Below are positions 1-6,827 of a stretch of DNA of 39,092 nt, piece after piece (position 1 is the first letter of the stretch; every line of letters begins with the position of its first letter). Under the pieces are notes generated by a model. The model was given only the letters and a program-made list of their open reading frames with translations, did no database searches and was not told where the DNA came from. The DNA lies in the NCBI GenBank assembly GCA_013695785.1, contig JACCZT010000038.1, positions 1 to 39,092 of the forward strand, given 5' to 3'. A program made the translations under genes and the position numbers. The DNA is from Nocardioidaceae bacterium (GTDB taxonomy: Bacteria; Actinomycetota; Actinomycetes; Propionibacteriales; Nocardioidaceae).

Positions 1-152
1 CACCCGGGGTAGGTGTTGTCTCGCCACGTACCGCCGACGTCGTCGGCCTTCTCCAGGACGACGAAGTCGTCACGACCGCTCTCGAGCAGCTTGACGGCCA
101 TCCCGAGACCGGAGAATCCGGTGCCGATGATAACGACGTCTTTGGAAATCAC
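1..152 (-). CDS. FAD-dependent monooxygenase (Baeyer-Villiger type), N-terminal part only
   Basis: Only the first ~50 residues lie in the window; the gene runs off the left edge. The translation has a Rossmann FAD-binding motif GTGFSG at residues 10-15, then a VLEKADDVGGTW block and RDNTYPG. That arrangement is typical of class B flavin monooxygenases, which use NADPH and O2 to oxidise ketones to esters. GTG at 152 is chosen because no other in-frame start lies near the motif. A TAGTAT box ends seven bases upstream of it, which suggests a leaderless mRNA. The gene is divergent from the TetR gene at 222, and the operator between them covers its promoter, so repression by that regulator is likely. 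The substrate cannot be inferred. The flavin-monooxygenase assignment is firm; the Baeyer-Villiger subtype is likely but the diagnostic downstream motif is outside the window. Confidence 0.85.
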   Translation of the reverse strand, partial: MISKDVVIIGTGFSGLGMAVKLLESGRDDFVVLEKADDVGGTWRDNTYPG

Positions 153-153
153 C

Positions 154-178
154 TTCCAGATACTAACGGTATCTGGAA
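154..178. promoter_or_regulatory. Probable TetR operator overlapping the monooxygenase -10 box
   Basis: A perfect inverted repeat with 10-base arms, TTCCAGATAC and GTATCTGGAA, separated by TAACG. It lies in the 69-base gap between the divergent monooxygenase and TetR genes and begins two bases beyond the monooxygenase GTG. The minus-strand -10 candidate TAGTAT (165 to 160) is inside the repeat, so a bound repressor would cover the promoter and part of the initiation site. Repeat and position are seen directly. Binding by the adjacent TetR protein is inferred from the usual autoregulated divergent arrangement. Confidence 0.8.
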
Positions 179-221
179 TAGTTGCAAGAGTGCTGAGAAC
201 GAACGAGGAGGCGAGCCGGAC

Positions 222-833
222 ATGACCGCCATCCCTGAGCGCGCCGTCACCCGCGCCGAGCGGCAGGCGCAGACCCGCGGAACCTTGATCAAGGTGGCTC
301 GGCGGCTGTTCCTGGCCGATGGGTACGCCGCGACGTCCCTGGACCGGGTCGCCCTCGAGGCCGGCTTCTCCAAAGGGGCTGTGTACTCCAACTTCAAGAA
401 CAAGGAAGAGCTGTGCCTTGCGGTGCTCGACAGCATCCACGAGCGCCAGATCGAAGAGGTGGTGGCGGCGTTCCGCGACCACGAGACCCTCGACGAGCGG
501 CTGGAGGCATTCAGTGCGTGGGCCCGCGAGCGCCTGGGTCGGCCGCGCTGGACCGCCCTGGAGGTCGAGTTCGGCTCGGTCGCGCGGCAGAGCCCATACG
601 TCGCCTCGGAGCTGGCCAAGCGGCACACGCAGGTGCGTGGCGCGATCGCGGCACTGATCGACGTCGTGGTCGAGGACGCCGGCGTGCAGATCTCCATGAC
701 GTCCGAGCAGGCGGCCACGGTGCTGCTGAGCCTGGGCATCGGGCTCGGTGCGCAGCGTTCGCTCGACCCGACGATCGACGTCAGCGTCTTCGCGGCGACG
801 ATGCGTCAGCTGATCGGGTTACCGCCGCACTGA
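222..833 (+). CDS. TetR/AcrR-family transcriptional regulator
   Basis: A 203-residue protein of normal TetR length. An N-terminal helix-turn-helix spans about residues 22-66, with the typical run TSLDRVALEAGFSKGAVYSN followed by FKNKEEL. The C-terminal all-helical domain would bind a ligand, not predictable from sequence. ATG at 222 is supported by a GAGGAGG ribosome site at 205-211, ten bases upstream. The gene is divergent from a flavin monooxygenase and a 25-base inverted repeat sits between them, so it most likely represses that gene and perhaps itself. Its last 28 bases overlap the tail of the convergent DUF309 gene. Confidence 0.93.
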   Translation: MTAIPERAVTRAERQAQTRGTLIKVARRLFLADGYAATSLDRVALEAGFSKGAVYSNFKNKEELCLAVLDSIHERQIEEVVAAFRDHETLDERLEAFSAWARERLGRPRWTALEVEFGSVARQSPYVASELAKRHTQVRGAIAALIDVVVEDAGVQISMTSEQAATVLLSLGIGLGAQRSLDPTIDVSVFAATMRQLIGLPPH

Positions 834-1261
834 GGATCGCGTACTGCGTCTTCTGCCCGGTCGATGACACGAACGAGATCGAGCCCGTAGGCGGGGCCGC
901 CGCGCGATGCGTACGTCGCGAGCCGGCCCACGCCCCTATCGAGGAGCCGCTGCGCGCCGGCCTCGTTGCCACGTGCCGCGTGCGTCAACGCCACGCAGAT
1001 CTGGGCCAACCCCTGCCACAGGTCGCGTTCGGCCGCAGGACCGGCCTTCCACCGGGCTTCGAACACCTCGTGGGCCGAGAACGGCCGATCGGCGGCGAGC
1101 AGGCCGCAGGCGACGTCGACGGTCTGCAGCGGCGGGAGCGGGTCCTCGGAGATGGGCTCGACGCCGGTGCTGCCGTAGGGCAGCGGCCGCCCGAGTGCAT
1201 CGCGCGGTCGTGACTGGTGCGCCCGCCCGTCGGCGTCTCGGTCTCGTGGACGGTTGGTCAT
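806..1261 (-). CDS. DUF309-family protein
   Basis: 151 residues. The central part carries the DUF309 signature HEVFEARW at residues 64-71, followed by RDLWQGLAQ and a helix with THAARGNEAGA. Families with this motif are small all-helical proteins whose function is unknown; the His/Glu pairs suggest metal binding, but that is inference. ATG at 1261 is preferred to the upstream possibility at 1330 because the longer form would overlap the divergent pgm gene and because TACCCT sits six bases upstream, giving a leaderless start. The first ~40 residues are polar and probably disordered. Its end overlaps the TetR gene end tail to tail. Confidence 0.82.
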   Translation of the reverse strand: MTNRPRDRDADGRAHQSRPRDALGRPLPYGSTGVEPISEDPLPPLQTVDVACGLLAADRPFSAHEVFEARWKAGPAAERDLWQGLAQICVALTHAARGNEAGAQRLLDRGVGRLATYASRGGPAYGLDLVRVIDRAEDAVRDPQCGGNPIS

Positions 1262-1267
1262 CAAACC

Positions 1268-1273
1268 AGGGTA
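1268..1273 (-). promoter_or_regulatory. -10 box TACCCT, leaderless start of DUF309 gene
   Basis: On the minus strand TACCCT is followed by six bases and then the ATG at 1261. No ribosome-binding sequence is present. This spacing puts the transcription start on the start codon. Confidence 0.55.
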
Positions 1274-1315
1274 GGCGGCCAGCGCTCCCGATCCGCGCGG
1301 GCGAGCGTACGCCGC

Positions 1316-1321
1316 TACGTT
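1316..1321 (+). promoter_or_regulatory. -10 box TACGTT, leaderless start of pgm
   Basis: TACGTT, then seven bases, then ATG at 1329. The GGGAAG in between is only one base from the ATG, too close to act as a normal ribosome site, so a leaderless start is the simpler reading. Confidence 0.55.
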
Positions 1322-1328
1322 GGGAAGC

Positions 1329-2960
1329 ATGCATGAACGCGCCGGTCAGCCCGCCCATTCGGACGACCTCGTCGACCTCCGCGCCCTGCTCGACGCGTAC
1401 TCAGACATCACCCCAGACCCCGATGACCCCGACCAGCAGGTCTCTTTCGGCACCTCGGGCCACCGTGGATCGAGCCTGGACGGTGCCTTCAACGCGCGCC
1501 ACATCTGGGCCACGACGCAGGCGATCTGCGACTACCGCGCCGCCGAGGCCATCACCGGCCCCTTGGTGATCGGCCGCGACCCCCACGCCTTGTCGTTGCC
1601 AGCCTGGCAGAGCGCTCTGGAGGTGCTCGTCGCCAACGACGTCACCGTGCTCGTGGACGCCGCTGACGGCTACACGCCGACCCCGGCGGTGTCGCACGCC
1701 ATCGTCCGGCTCAACGCCGACGGCAGGCACGGAACCGTCGACGGGATCGTCGTGACCCCGTCGCACAACCCGCCACGCGACGGTGGCTTCAAGTACAACC
1801 CGCCGCACGGTGGCCCAGCCGGAGCCGAGGCCACCACCTGGATCCAGGACCGCGCCAACGATCTGCTGCGCGACAGCGGGCTCACCGACGTCCGCCGGGT
1901 GCCCATCGACAGGGCACGAGCGGCATGCCAGGGCTACGACTTCCTGCGCCACTACGTGGAGGGCCTCGGCGACGTGCTCGATCTCGCCGCCGTCGCCGAT
2001 GCGGGCGTACGTATCGGCGCGGACCCGATGGGCGGCGCCAGCGTTGGGTACTGGGGCGAGATCGGTGCGCGCCATGGCCTCGACCTCACTGTCGTCAATC
2101 CCGAGGTCGACCCGCAGTGGGCGTTCATGACACTCGACCACGACGGCAAGATCCGGATGGACTGTTCGTCCCCGCACGCGATGGCCTCACTTGTCGCGTC
2201 GCGCACGGATTACGACATCGCCACCGGCAACGACGCCGACGCCGACCGGCACGGCATCGTCACACCGGACGCGGGTCTGATGAACCCCAACCACTTCCTC
2301 GCCGTCGCCATCGACTACCTCCTGCGCCACCGCGAGTGGGGGAGCAACGTGGTGGTCGGCAAGACTCTGGTCTCGTCGTCGATGATCGACCGGGTCGTCG
2401 CCGGTCTGGGCCGCGGCCTGCTCGAGGTGCCGGTCGGCTTCAAGTGGTTCGTCCCTGGCCTGGGCGACGGCTCGGTCGCCTTCGCCGGCGAGGAGAGCGC
2501 GGGCGCGTCGTTCCTGCGCAAGGACGGCAGCGTGTGGACCACCGACAAGGACGGGATCATCCTCGCGCTGCTCGCCGCGGAGATCCATGCCGTCACCGGC
2601 CAGAGCCCGAGCGAGCACTACGCACGCCTCGTCGCCGAGCACGGCGATCCCGCGTACGCCCGCGTGGACGCGCCGGCCACCCGCGAGCAGAAGGCCCGCC
2701 TGGCCAGGCTCGACGCCTCCGCGGTCGCGACGTCGGAGCTCGCGGGGGAGCCGATCACCGCCACGATCACGACCGCACCCGGCAACGGTGCCGCGATCGG
2801 CGGTATCAAGGTCTCCACGGAGTCGGCATGGTTCGCGGCTCGCCCGTCGGGCACCGAGGACATCTACAAGATCTATGCCGAGTCGTTCCGGGGACCCGAG
2901 CACCTCGAAGCGGTGCAGAACGCCGCCCGCGAGGTGGTGGACAAAGCGCTCGGGCCCTGA
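1329..2960 (+). CDS. pgm: Phosphoglucomutase (alpha-D-glucose-phosphate specific)
   Basis: 543 residues, full length. It interconverts glucose 1-phosphate and glucose 6-phosphate in glycogen, trehalose and cell-wall sugar metabolism in the cytosol. Motifs in order: substrate loop FGTSGHRG (40-47), phosphoserine loop TPSHNP with Ser145, metal-binding DADADR (302-307), sugar-specificity loop GEESAG (387-392) and phosphate-binding RPSGTED (505-511). All expected residues are present. An in-frame TTG at 1320 would add three residues; ATG at 1329 is preferred because it fits a TACGTT leaderless promoter. It converges with the broken sugar dehydrogenase nine bases downstream. Confidence 0.96.
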   Translation: MHERAGQPAHSDDLVDLRALLDAYSDITPDPDDPDQQVSFGTSGHRGSSLDGAFNARHIWATTQAICDYRAAEAITGPLVIGRDPHALSLPAWQSALEVLVANDVTVLVDAADGYTPTPAVSHAIVRLNADGRHGTVDGIVVTPSHNPPRDGGFKYNPPHGGPAGAEATTWIQDRANDLLRDSGLTDVRRVPIDRARAACQGYDFLRHYVEGLGDVLDLAAVADAGVRIGADPMGGASVGYWGEIGARHGLDLTVVNPEVDPQWAFMTLDHDGKIRMDCSSPHAMASLVASRTDYDIATGNDADADRHGIVTPDAGLMNPNHFLAVAIDYLLRHREWGSNVVVGKTLVSSSMIDRVVAGLGRGLLEVPVGFKWFVPGLGDGSVAFAGEESAGASFLRKDGSVWTTDKDGIILALLAAEIHAVTGQSPSEHYARLVAEHGDPAYARVDAPATREQKARLARLDASAVATSELAGEPITATITTAPGNGAAIGGIKVSTESAWFAARPSGTEDIYKIYAESFRGPEHLEAVQNAAREVVDKALGP

Positions 2961-2968
2961 TTCGGCAC

Positions 2969-4122
2969 CTACCTCGGTGTCACCCTGAGGATCTTGTTGG
3001 TGCCGTTGTCGTTGGACGTCGTGAGATACAGCGCGTGGTCCGGCCCCATCTCGACGCCGCGGAGACGACCGTAGGTGCCGTCGAGCGCCTGCGGTGACGT
3101 CTGCCTTGCCAACCGGTTCTGCTTGTCGAAGAACAAGAAGCGCAGCGACTCGTCCTTGAGCGTGGAGACCGCCAGCACCTTGCCGGCACGCTTGCCCCAC
3201 CGCTGTCCCGACAACCAGTCCGCCGACGAGGCGGCGAGCGTTGACGGGCCGGAGCTCCAGCGGGCGCCGTACTGCTTGCCGGGCAGGCTCTTGTCCGTCA
3301 TCGGTACGGACTCGTTGTAGTCCGGGACCGGGTTCCAGCCGTAGTTGCCACCGCGGTGCAGCAGGTTGACCTCGTCGTCGCGGTACGACCCCTGCTCCAC
3401 CGACCACATGCCGCCGCCGACGCGGCGGGCGAGACCCTGGACGTTGCGGTGCCCGTAGGTGTAGACCCTGCGCTTCATGGCCCGGTCGGAGCCGGCGAAC
3501 CGGTTGCCCGGCAGCCCCCGGCCCGTCCGCGGGTCCACCCTCAGGACCTTGCCGCCGCCGGAGGCGAGCCGCTGCGGGTTGACGCCGGTCGCGGCGTCGC
3601 CGGTGCCGATGAACAGGGCGCCCCCGCGCCCGCGCTCCAGGGCGCACCCGCCGTGCCGGCCCGTCGTCGACGGGAGCCCGGTGACGATGTTCTTGCGCAG
3701 GCTCACCGACGTGGCCGCTGCGTTGACGTGCCAGCGGGCGACTCGTACGTCCTGTGTGTCCCCTGCCTTGTAGCCGTGGCAGGTGAAGAAGATCCGACTC
3801 TGGCCGAAGTTGCGCGCCGTCTCGATCGCCATCAGACCGTCTCGCCGGCGCTTCACAATCCCTTGGCCGAGCCTAGGTTGCGCTCCTTGCCGGCGAGATT
3901 CGCCCACCGGACGTTCGTGCTGTCGCGTTCGGTGAACAGGAACTGCCGATCGGCGATGAAGGCAAGGTCCCACGGCTGGCCCGCACCGGAGAGGACGGTG
4001 CGCACCGCGAGGCTGCCGGCGGCGCTCCTCGCGGTCGGACCGGCCAGGTCGGACGAGGTGGCGACGGCGCCGGCGGGACCGATGAGGGCGACCGCGAGCG
4101 TGGCCGTCACCATTGGGCGCAA
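2969..4122 (-). pseudogene. PQQ-dependent sugar (sorbosone/glucose) dehydrogenase-like, single frameshift
   Basis: Two reading frames together encode one secreted beta-propeller oxidoreductase. The N-terminal frame (4122 or 4113 to 3853) has a signal-peptide-like start, the first blade GQPWDLAFIADRQFLFTERD, and stops at TGA 3855-3853. The remainder (about 3860 to 2969) continues in another frame with DGLMAIE, TGRHGGCALERG, IGTGDAATGVNPQ, GGKVLRVDP, YTYGHRNVQGLA, SVEQGSYRDDEVNL and GNYGWNPVP, all hallmarks of the family. The junction needs one extra base to restore the frame, so one base has been lost near 3855. Everything else looks intact, so the event is either recent or a base-calling error. 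If intact, the protein would oxidise sugars outside the membrane using PQQ. The start codon is uncertain. Confidence 0.82.
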
Positions 4123-4404
4123 GCTGCTTGCTGGAGTTCACGTGTGCCCAAGTGTGCGCCGGTGCGACCGACCGCGCATGCACAACACGGGTTAGCGCTG
4201 ACGGGGCAAACCGGCGTACTGGGTGACCGTGACGATCTCCTTCCAGCTAGACCTCGACTTCCTGCTGGCCAAGCGTCAGAAGCTGGTCGACTCGGTGCTG
4301 GCGACGTCCTCCTTCAGGTGATGGCGAAGCCTCCCCGATAAATGACACCACTGTCGTTAGCAAGGCGACACGCCGTGTGGCGCGTGTTAATTTTGGGATT
4401 GGTG
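4123..4404. other. Gene-free stretch upstream of the NlpC/P60 gene
   Basis: No convincing gene on either strand. The longest candidates (an open frame at 4144-4341 and a 32-residue one at 4223-4321) show no recognised motif or ribosome site. Base composition drops toward 4345-4435, with words such as TTAATTTTGGG, consistent with regulatory rather than coding sequence. A weak hairpin with arms CACGC and GCGTG lies near 4370-4390. Confidence 0.5.
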
Positions 4405-4433
4405 TTTCCAATGGGGCTGATGAGGACTAGATT
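4405..4433 (+). promoter_or_regulatory. Putative housekeeping-sigma promoter of the NlpC/P60 gene
   Basis: TTTCCA at 4405-4410 and TAGATT at 4428-4433, separated by 17 bases, each match four of six consensus positions. The -35 lies in a small inverted repeat ATTGG-N5-CCAAT (4398-4412), which could be a regulator site. The leader to the ATG at 4500 would be about 60 bases and contains GAAGG eight bases before the start. Confidence 0.45.
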
Positions 4434-4499
4434 GAGCCCCGCACAGCAGCACCGGGAACCCACGGAAGCGGTCCTGCGGCTCGACACGAAGGTCGATTC

Positions 4500-6074
4500 A
4501 TGCGTTCTCAGGCCACCCCGCGGTACGTCATTGCCACCACGGCACTGATCGCAAGTGGCGCCCTCCTGATCGGTGTGCTGAGCAGCACGGCACAAGCCGA
4601 CGAGGACGGCCCGAGCAGGCAACAGGTGCATGCCGCGGCCGATGCCGTCGCCCAAAGGGCCCACGACGTCGGTGTCATCAAGGCCCGCTTGGTGGCGGCT
4701 GTCCAACGCGTGGACGACCTGAGCTTCGCCGCCGCAGCGGCGGCGGAGACGTACAACGGGACGCTCTACCGCCTGTCGGTGGCCGAGAAGGACGCCGCTC
4801 GAGCGATGGCCCGGGCCGACAGGGCAGCGGCCGAGGTCACCGTTCAGCACGGTGACGTGGCTGCGATGACCGTCGAGTCGGTGCAGCAGAGCACCGACCT
4901 GAACCGGATGGGTGCGCTGCTCGACAGCGCCGGCCCGACCGAGCTGCTCGAGCAGGACAGCGCGTACGACAGTACGAATGAGGCGCTGCAGGCCCAGCTC
5001 GACGGCTTTGAGTCCCAGAAGTCGGTCTCGGCCCTGCTGTCGCGACAGGCCGACCAGGCCGAACGCAAGCAGCGCAGGCTCGCCGCGGCCGCCGAGGACG
5101 CAAAGGTCGCCGCGGACGCAGCGGTCACCGCCAGCGAGCAGGCTGCTGCGTCCATCGCCGAGCGCAAACACGCGCTCGTCAGTCAGCTCGCGACGGCGCA
5201 GGGCATTTCGGTCGAGCTCGCCAGCCGGCGTCAGGACGCCCTCGAGGCGCGCGCACGAGATCGTGCGACCGCGCAGGCCGCAGCCGAAGCGGCGGCCGCG
5301 GATGCGCGCGCGGCTGAATTGGCGGCAACGGACGCGACCGCGACATCGCAGGATGACGATGACGATGGCGGTGGCGTGGATGGCAGCTCTGGTGGCGGCT
5401 CACCCGCCACCACCGGTGGCGGTTCGGGCGGCAGCACCGGCGGTGCTGGCGGTGGAGGTGGCTCGGGTGGCAGTGCCGGTGGTGCTCCCGGCGGCGGAGG
5501 TGGTGGCTCCGACGGTGGTTCTGGCGGCGGCGGTTCTGATGGTTCTGGCGGTGGTGGTGGCGGCGGTTCTGATGGTTCTGGCGGCGGTTCTGGTGGCGGT
5601 TCTGATGGTTCTGGCGGCGGCGGCGGCGGCGGTTCTGATGGTTCTGACGGCGGCGGCGACGGCGGCGGTTCTGGTGGCTCCGGCGGCGGTGGTGGTGGTG
5701 GAACCGCACCGGCCGGCAGTGCTGCCCAGGCGATCGCATTCGCCCGTGCACAGATCGGTGAGCCGTACGTGTGGGGCGCCGCCGGACCCAGCTCGTGGGA
5801 CTGTTCCGGTCTGACGATGCAGGCCTGGGCGTCGGCGGGTGTGTCCTTGCCGCACTACAGCGCCGCGCAGTACTCCGCGACGCGGCCGGTCAGTCTCAGC
5901 GCTATCCGACCTGGGGATCTACTGTTCTGGAGCCGGGGCAGCGCAAGCTCGATCTACCACGTGGGGATCTACGCCGGTGGCGGCATGATGATCGACGCGC
6001 CGCGGCCCGGCCGAACGGTGGAGTACGTCTCCATCTACTCCTGGACCGCTCCCGATCTCGCCGGCCGCCCCTGA
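4500..6074 (+). CDS. Secreted NlpC/P60 peptidoglycan endopeptidase with long Gly-rich linker
   Basis: 524 residues. Signal peptide 1-33 (hydrophobic stretch IATTALIASGALLIGVL). An Ala-rich coiled-coil region follows at about 38-283, like the N-terminal part of RipA-type hydrolases. Next comes a linker of about 115 residues (286-401) made almost only of Gly, Ser and Asp, and then a C-terminal NlpC/P60 domain (404-524). The catalytic cysteine is Cys435 in WDCSGL and the histidine is His487 in YHVGIY; the third polar position would be Asp499 in IDAP, where other members carry His, Asn or Glu. It should cut stem peptides of peptidoglycan outside the cell, and the coiled coil may gate access to the active site. 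Transcribed alone; the leader and a possible promoter lie upstream. Confidence 0.92.
   Translation: MRSQATPRYVIATTALIASGALLIGVLSSTAQADEDGPSRQQVHAAADAVAQRAHDVGVIKARLVAAVQRVDDLSFAAAAAAETYNGTLYRLSVAEKDAARAMARADRAAAEVTVQHGDVAAMTVESVQQSTDLNRMGALLDSAGPTELLEQDSAYDSTNEALQAQLDGFESQKSVSALLSRQADQAERKQRRLAAAAEDAKVAADAAVTASEQAAASIAERKHALVSQLATAQGISVELASRRQDALEARARDRATAQAAAEAAAADARAAELAATDATATSQDDDDDGGGVDGSSGGGSPATTGGGSGGSTGGAGGGGGSGGSAGGAPGGGGGGSDGGSGGGGSDGSGGGGGGGSDGSGGGSGGGSDGSGGGGGGGSDGSDGGGDGGGSGGSGGGGGGGTAPAGSAAQAIAFARAQIGEPYVWGAAGPSSWDCSGLTMQAWASAGVSLPHYSAAQYSATRPVSLSAIRPGDLLFWSRGSASSIYHVGIYAGGGMMIDAPRPGRTVEYVSIYSWTAPDLAGRP
5352..5708 (+). repeat. Low-complexity Gly/Ser/Asp-coding repeat (linker of the NlpC/P60 gene)
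   Basis: Irregular tandem units of the type GGTTCTGATGGTTCTGGCGG alternate with runs of GGC/GGT codons. They encode GGGSDGSGGGG-like units. Such DNA is prone to slippage, so the copy number probably differs among relatives and the assembly may be inaccurate here. Confidence 0.85.
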
Positions 6075-6077
6075 GCC

Positions 6078-6120
6078 CGCCCGTACGTGGATGATGGTGC
6101 GCCCGTACGTGGATGATGGT
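6078..6120 (+). repeat. Tandem duplication of a 21-base word
   Basis: A 21-base word beginning CGCCCGTACGTGG occurs at 6078-6098 and again at 6100-6120 (22-base period) immediately after the NlpC/P60 stop codon. It is non-coding. Nothing further is known about it. Confidence 0.8.
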
Positions 6121-6191
6121 CAGTGCAGTCGAGCATTGACTTCACCGGCTTGACCGTCGCCTCACTAGGGTTGCAACCTCGGTGCAGTGAC

Positions 6192-6217
6192 GCCGTACCA
6201 GGATAACCTGGTACGGC
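6192..6217. terminator. Perfect 11-base-arm hairpin between convergent genes
   Basis: Arms GCCGTACCAGG and CCTGGTACGGC with an ATAA loop, located between the convergent NlpC/P60 and pyrophosphatase genes. It has no T-run, but actinobacterial terminators often lack one, so a bidirectional terminator is the likely role. An operator is a weaker alternative because no promoter lies beside it. Confidence 0.6.
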
Positions 6218-6264
6218 CGGGACAGATGGTGCGAACGGTCGAGGACGAAGGCACTGGCGCGGGT

Positions 6265-6756
6265 TCAGTAACCGCCGTTGTCGCGGAAGCGCTGGAAGCT
6301 CGCCTCCACCTCGACCTCCGCCTCGCGGCGGCCGACCCAGAGGGCACCCTCGACGGACTTACCGGGTTCGAGGTCCTTGTAGACCTCGAAAAAATGCTGG
6401 ATCTCGAGTCGGTCGAACTCCGGCACGTGCCGGATGTCCTGCAGGTGCTCCTGCCGCGGGTCGGCGGCTGGGACGCACAGCACCTTGTCATCGCCCCCGG
6501 CCTCGTCGGTCATCCGGAACATCCCGATCGCGCGGCAGCGGATCAGGCAACCGGGAAAGGTCGGCTCGGGAAGCAGGACCAAGGCGTCAAGTGGGTCGGT
6601 GTCCTGGCCGAGCGTGTCCTCGATGAACCCGTAGTCCGCCGGGTACTGCGTCGCGGTGAACAGCGTGCGGTCCAGCCGGATCCGGTGGGAGGCGTGGTCG
6701 ACCTCGTACTTGTTGCGGTTGCCCTTGGGGATCTCGACCGTCACGTCGAACTGCAC
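6265..6756 (-). CDS. ppa: Inorganic pyrophosphatase
   Basis: 163 residues, the usual length of a bacterial family I enzyme. It hydrolyses the pyrophosphate produced by biosynthesis, in the cytosol with Mg2+. Start [20 protein letters not shown], and the metal-binding signature [11 protein letters not shown] is intact. GTG at 6756 is chosen because GGAGGA lies six bases upstream and because homologues begin at this point; the longer frame to 6789 would run into the divergent dacB promoter. It is divergent from dacB, as in Streptomyces. Confidence 0.97.
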   Translation of the reverse strand: MQFDVTVEIPKGNRNKYEVDHASHRIRLDRTLFTATQYPADYGFIEDTLGQDTDPLDALVLLPEPTFPGCLIRCRAIGMFRMTDEAGGDDKVLCVPAADPRQEHLQDIRHVPEFDRLEIQHFFEVYKDLEPGKSVEGALWVGRREAEVEVEASFQRFRDNGGY

Positions 6757-6814
6757 GAGTCCTCCCTCATCTGGCCGCGTCGCGCGCACCGGCTCGGCAC
6801 GAGTCGCTGCCCGC

Positions 6815-6820
6815 TATTGT
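6815..6820 (+). promoter_or_regulatory. -10 box TATTGT, leaderless start of dacB
   Basis: TATTGT, seven bases, then the ATG at 6828. No ribosome-binding sequence precedes the start. Confidence 0.6.
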
Positions 6821-6827
6821 CTCGCAC

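Noticed and set aside
4380-4499. c-di-AMP (ydaO-type) riboswitch ahead of the NlpC/P60 gene
   Set aside because: Attractive because such riboswitches control wall hydrolases in actinomycetes and disA is in the window, but only a CCGGGAACCCA-like fragment is seen and the remaining conserved blocks and the needed length are missing.
4342-4548. Small plus-strand open frame overlapping the NlpC/P60 start
   Set aside because: No ribosome site, no family motif, and it overlaps the promoter and signal-peptide region of a clear gene.
5352-5708. CRISPR-like repeat array
   Set aside because: The repeats are in-frame Gly/Ser/Asp codons inside a gene, without unique spacers of constant length.
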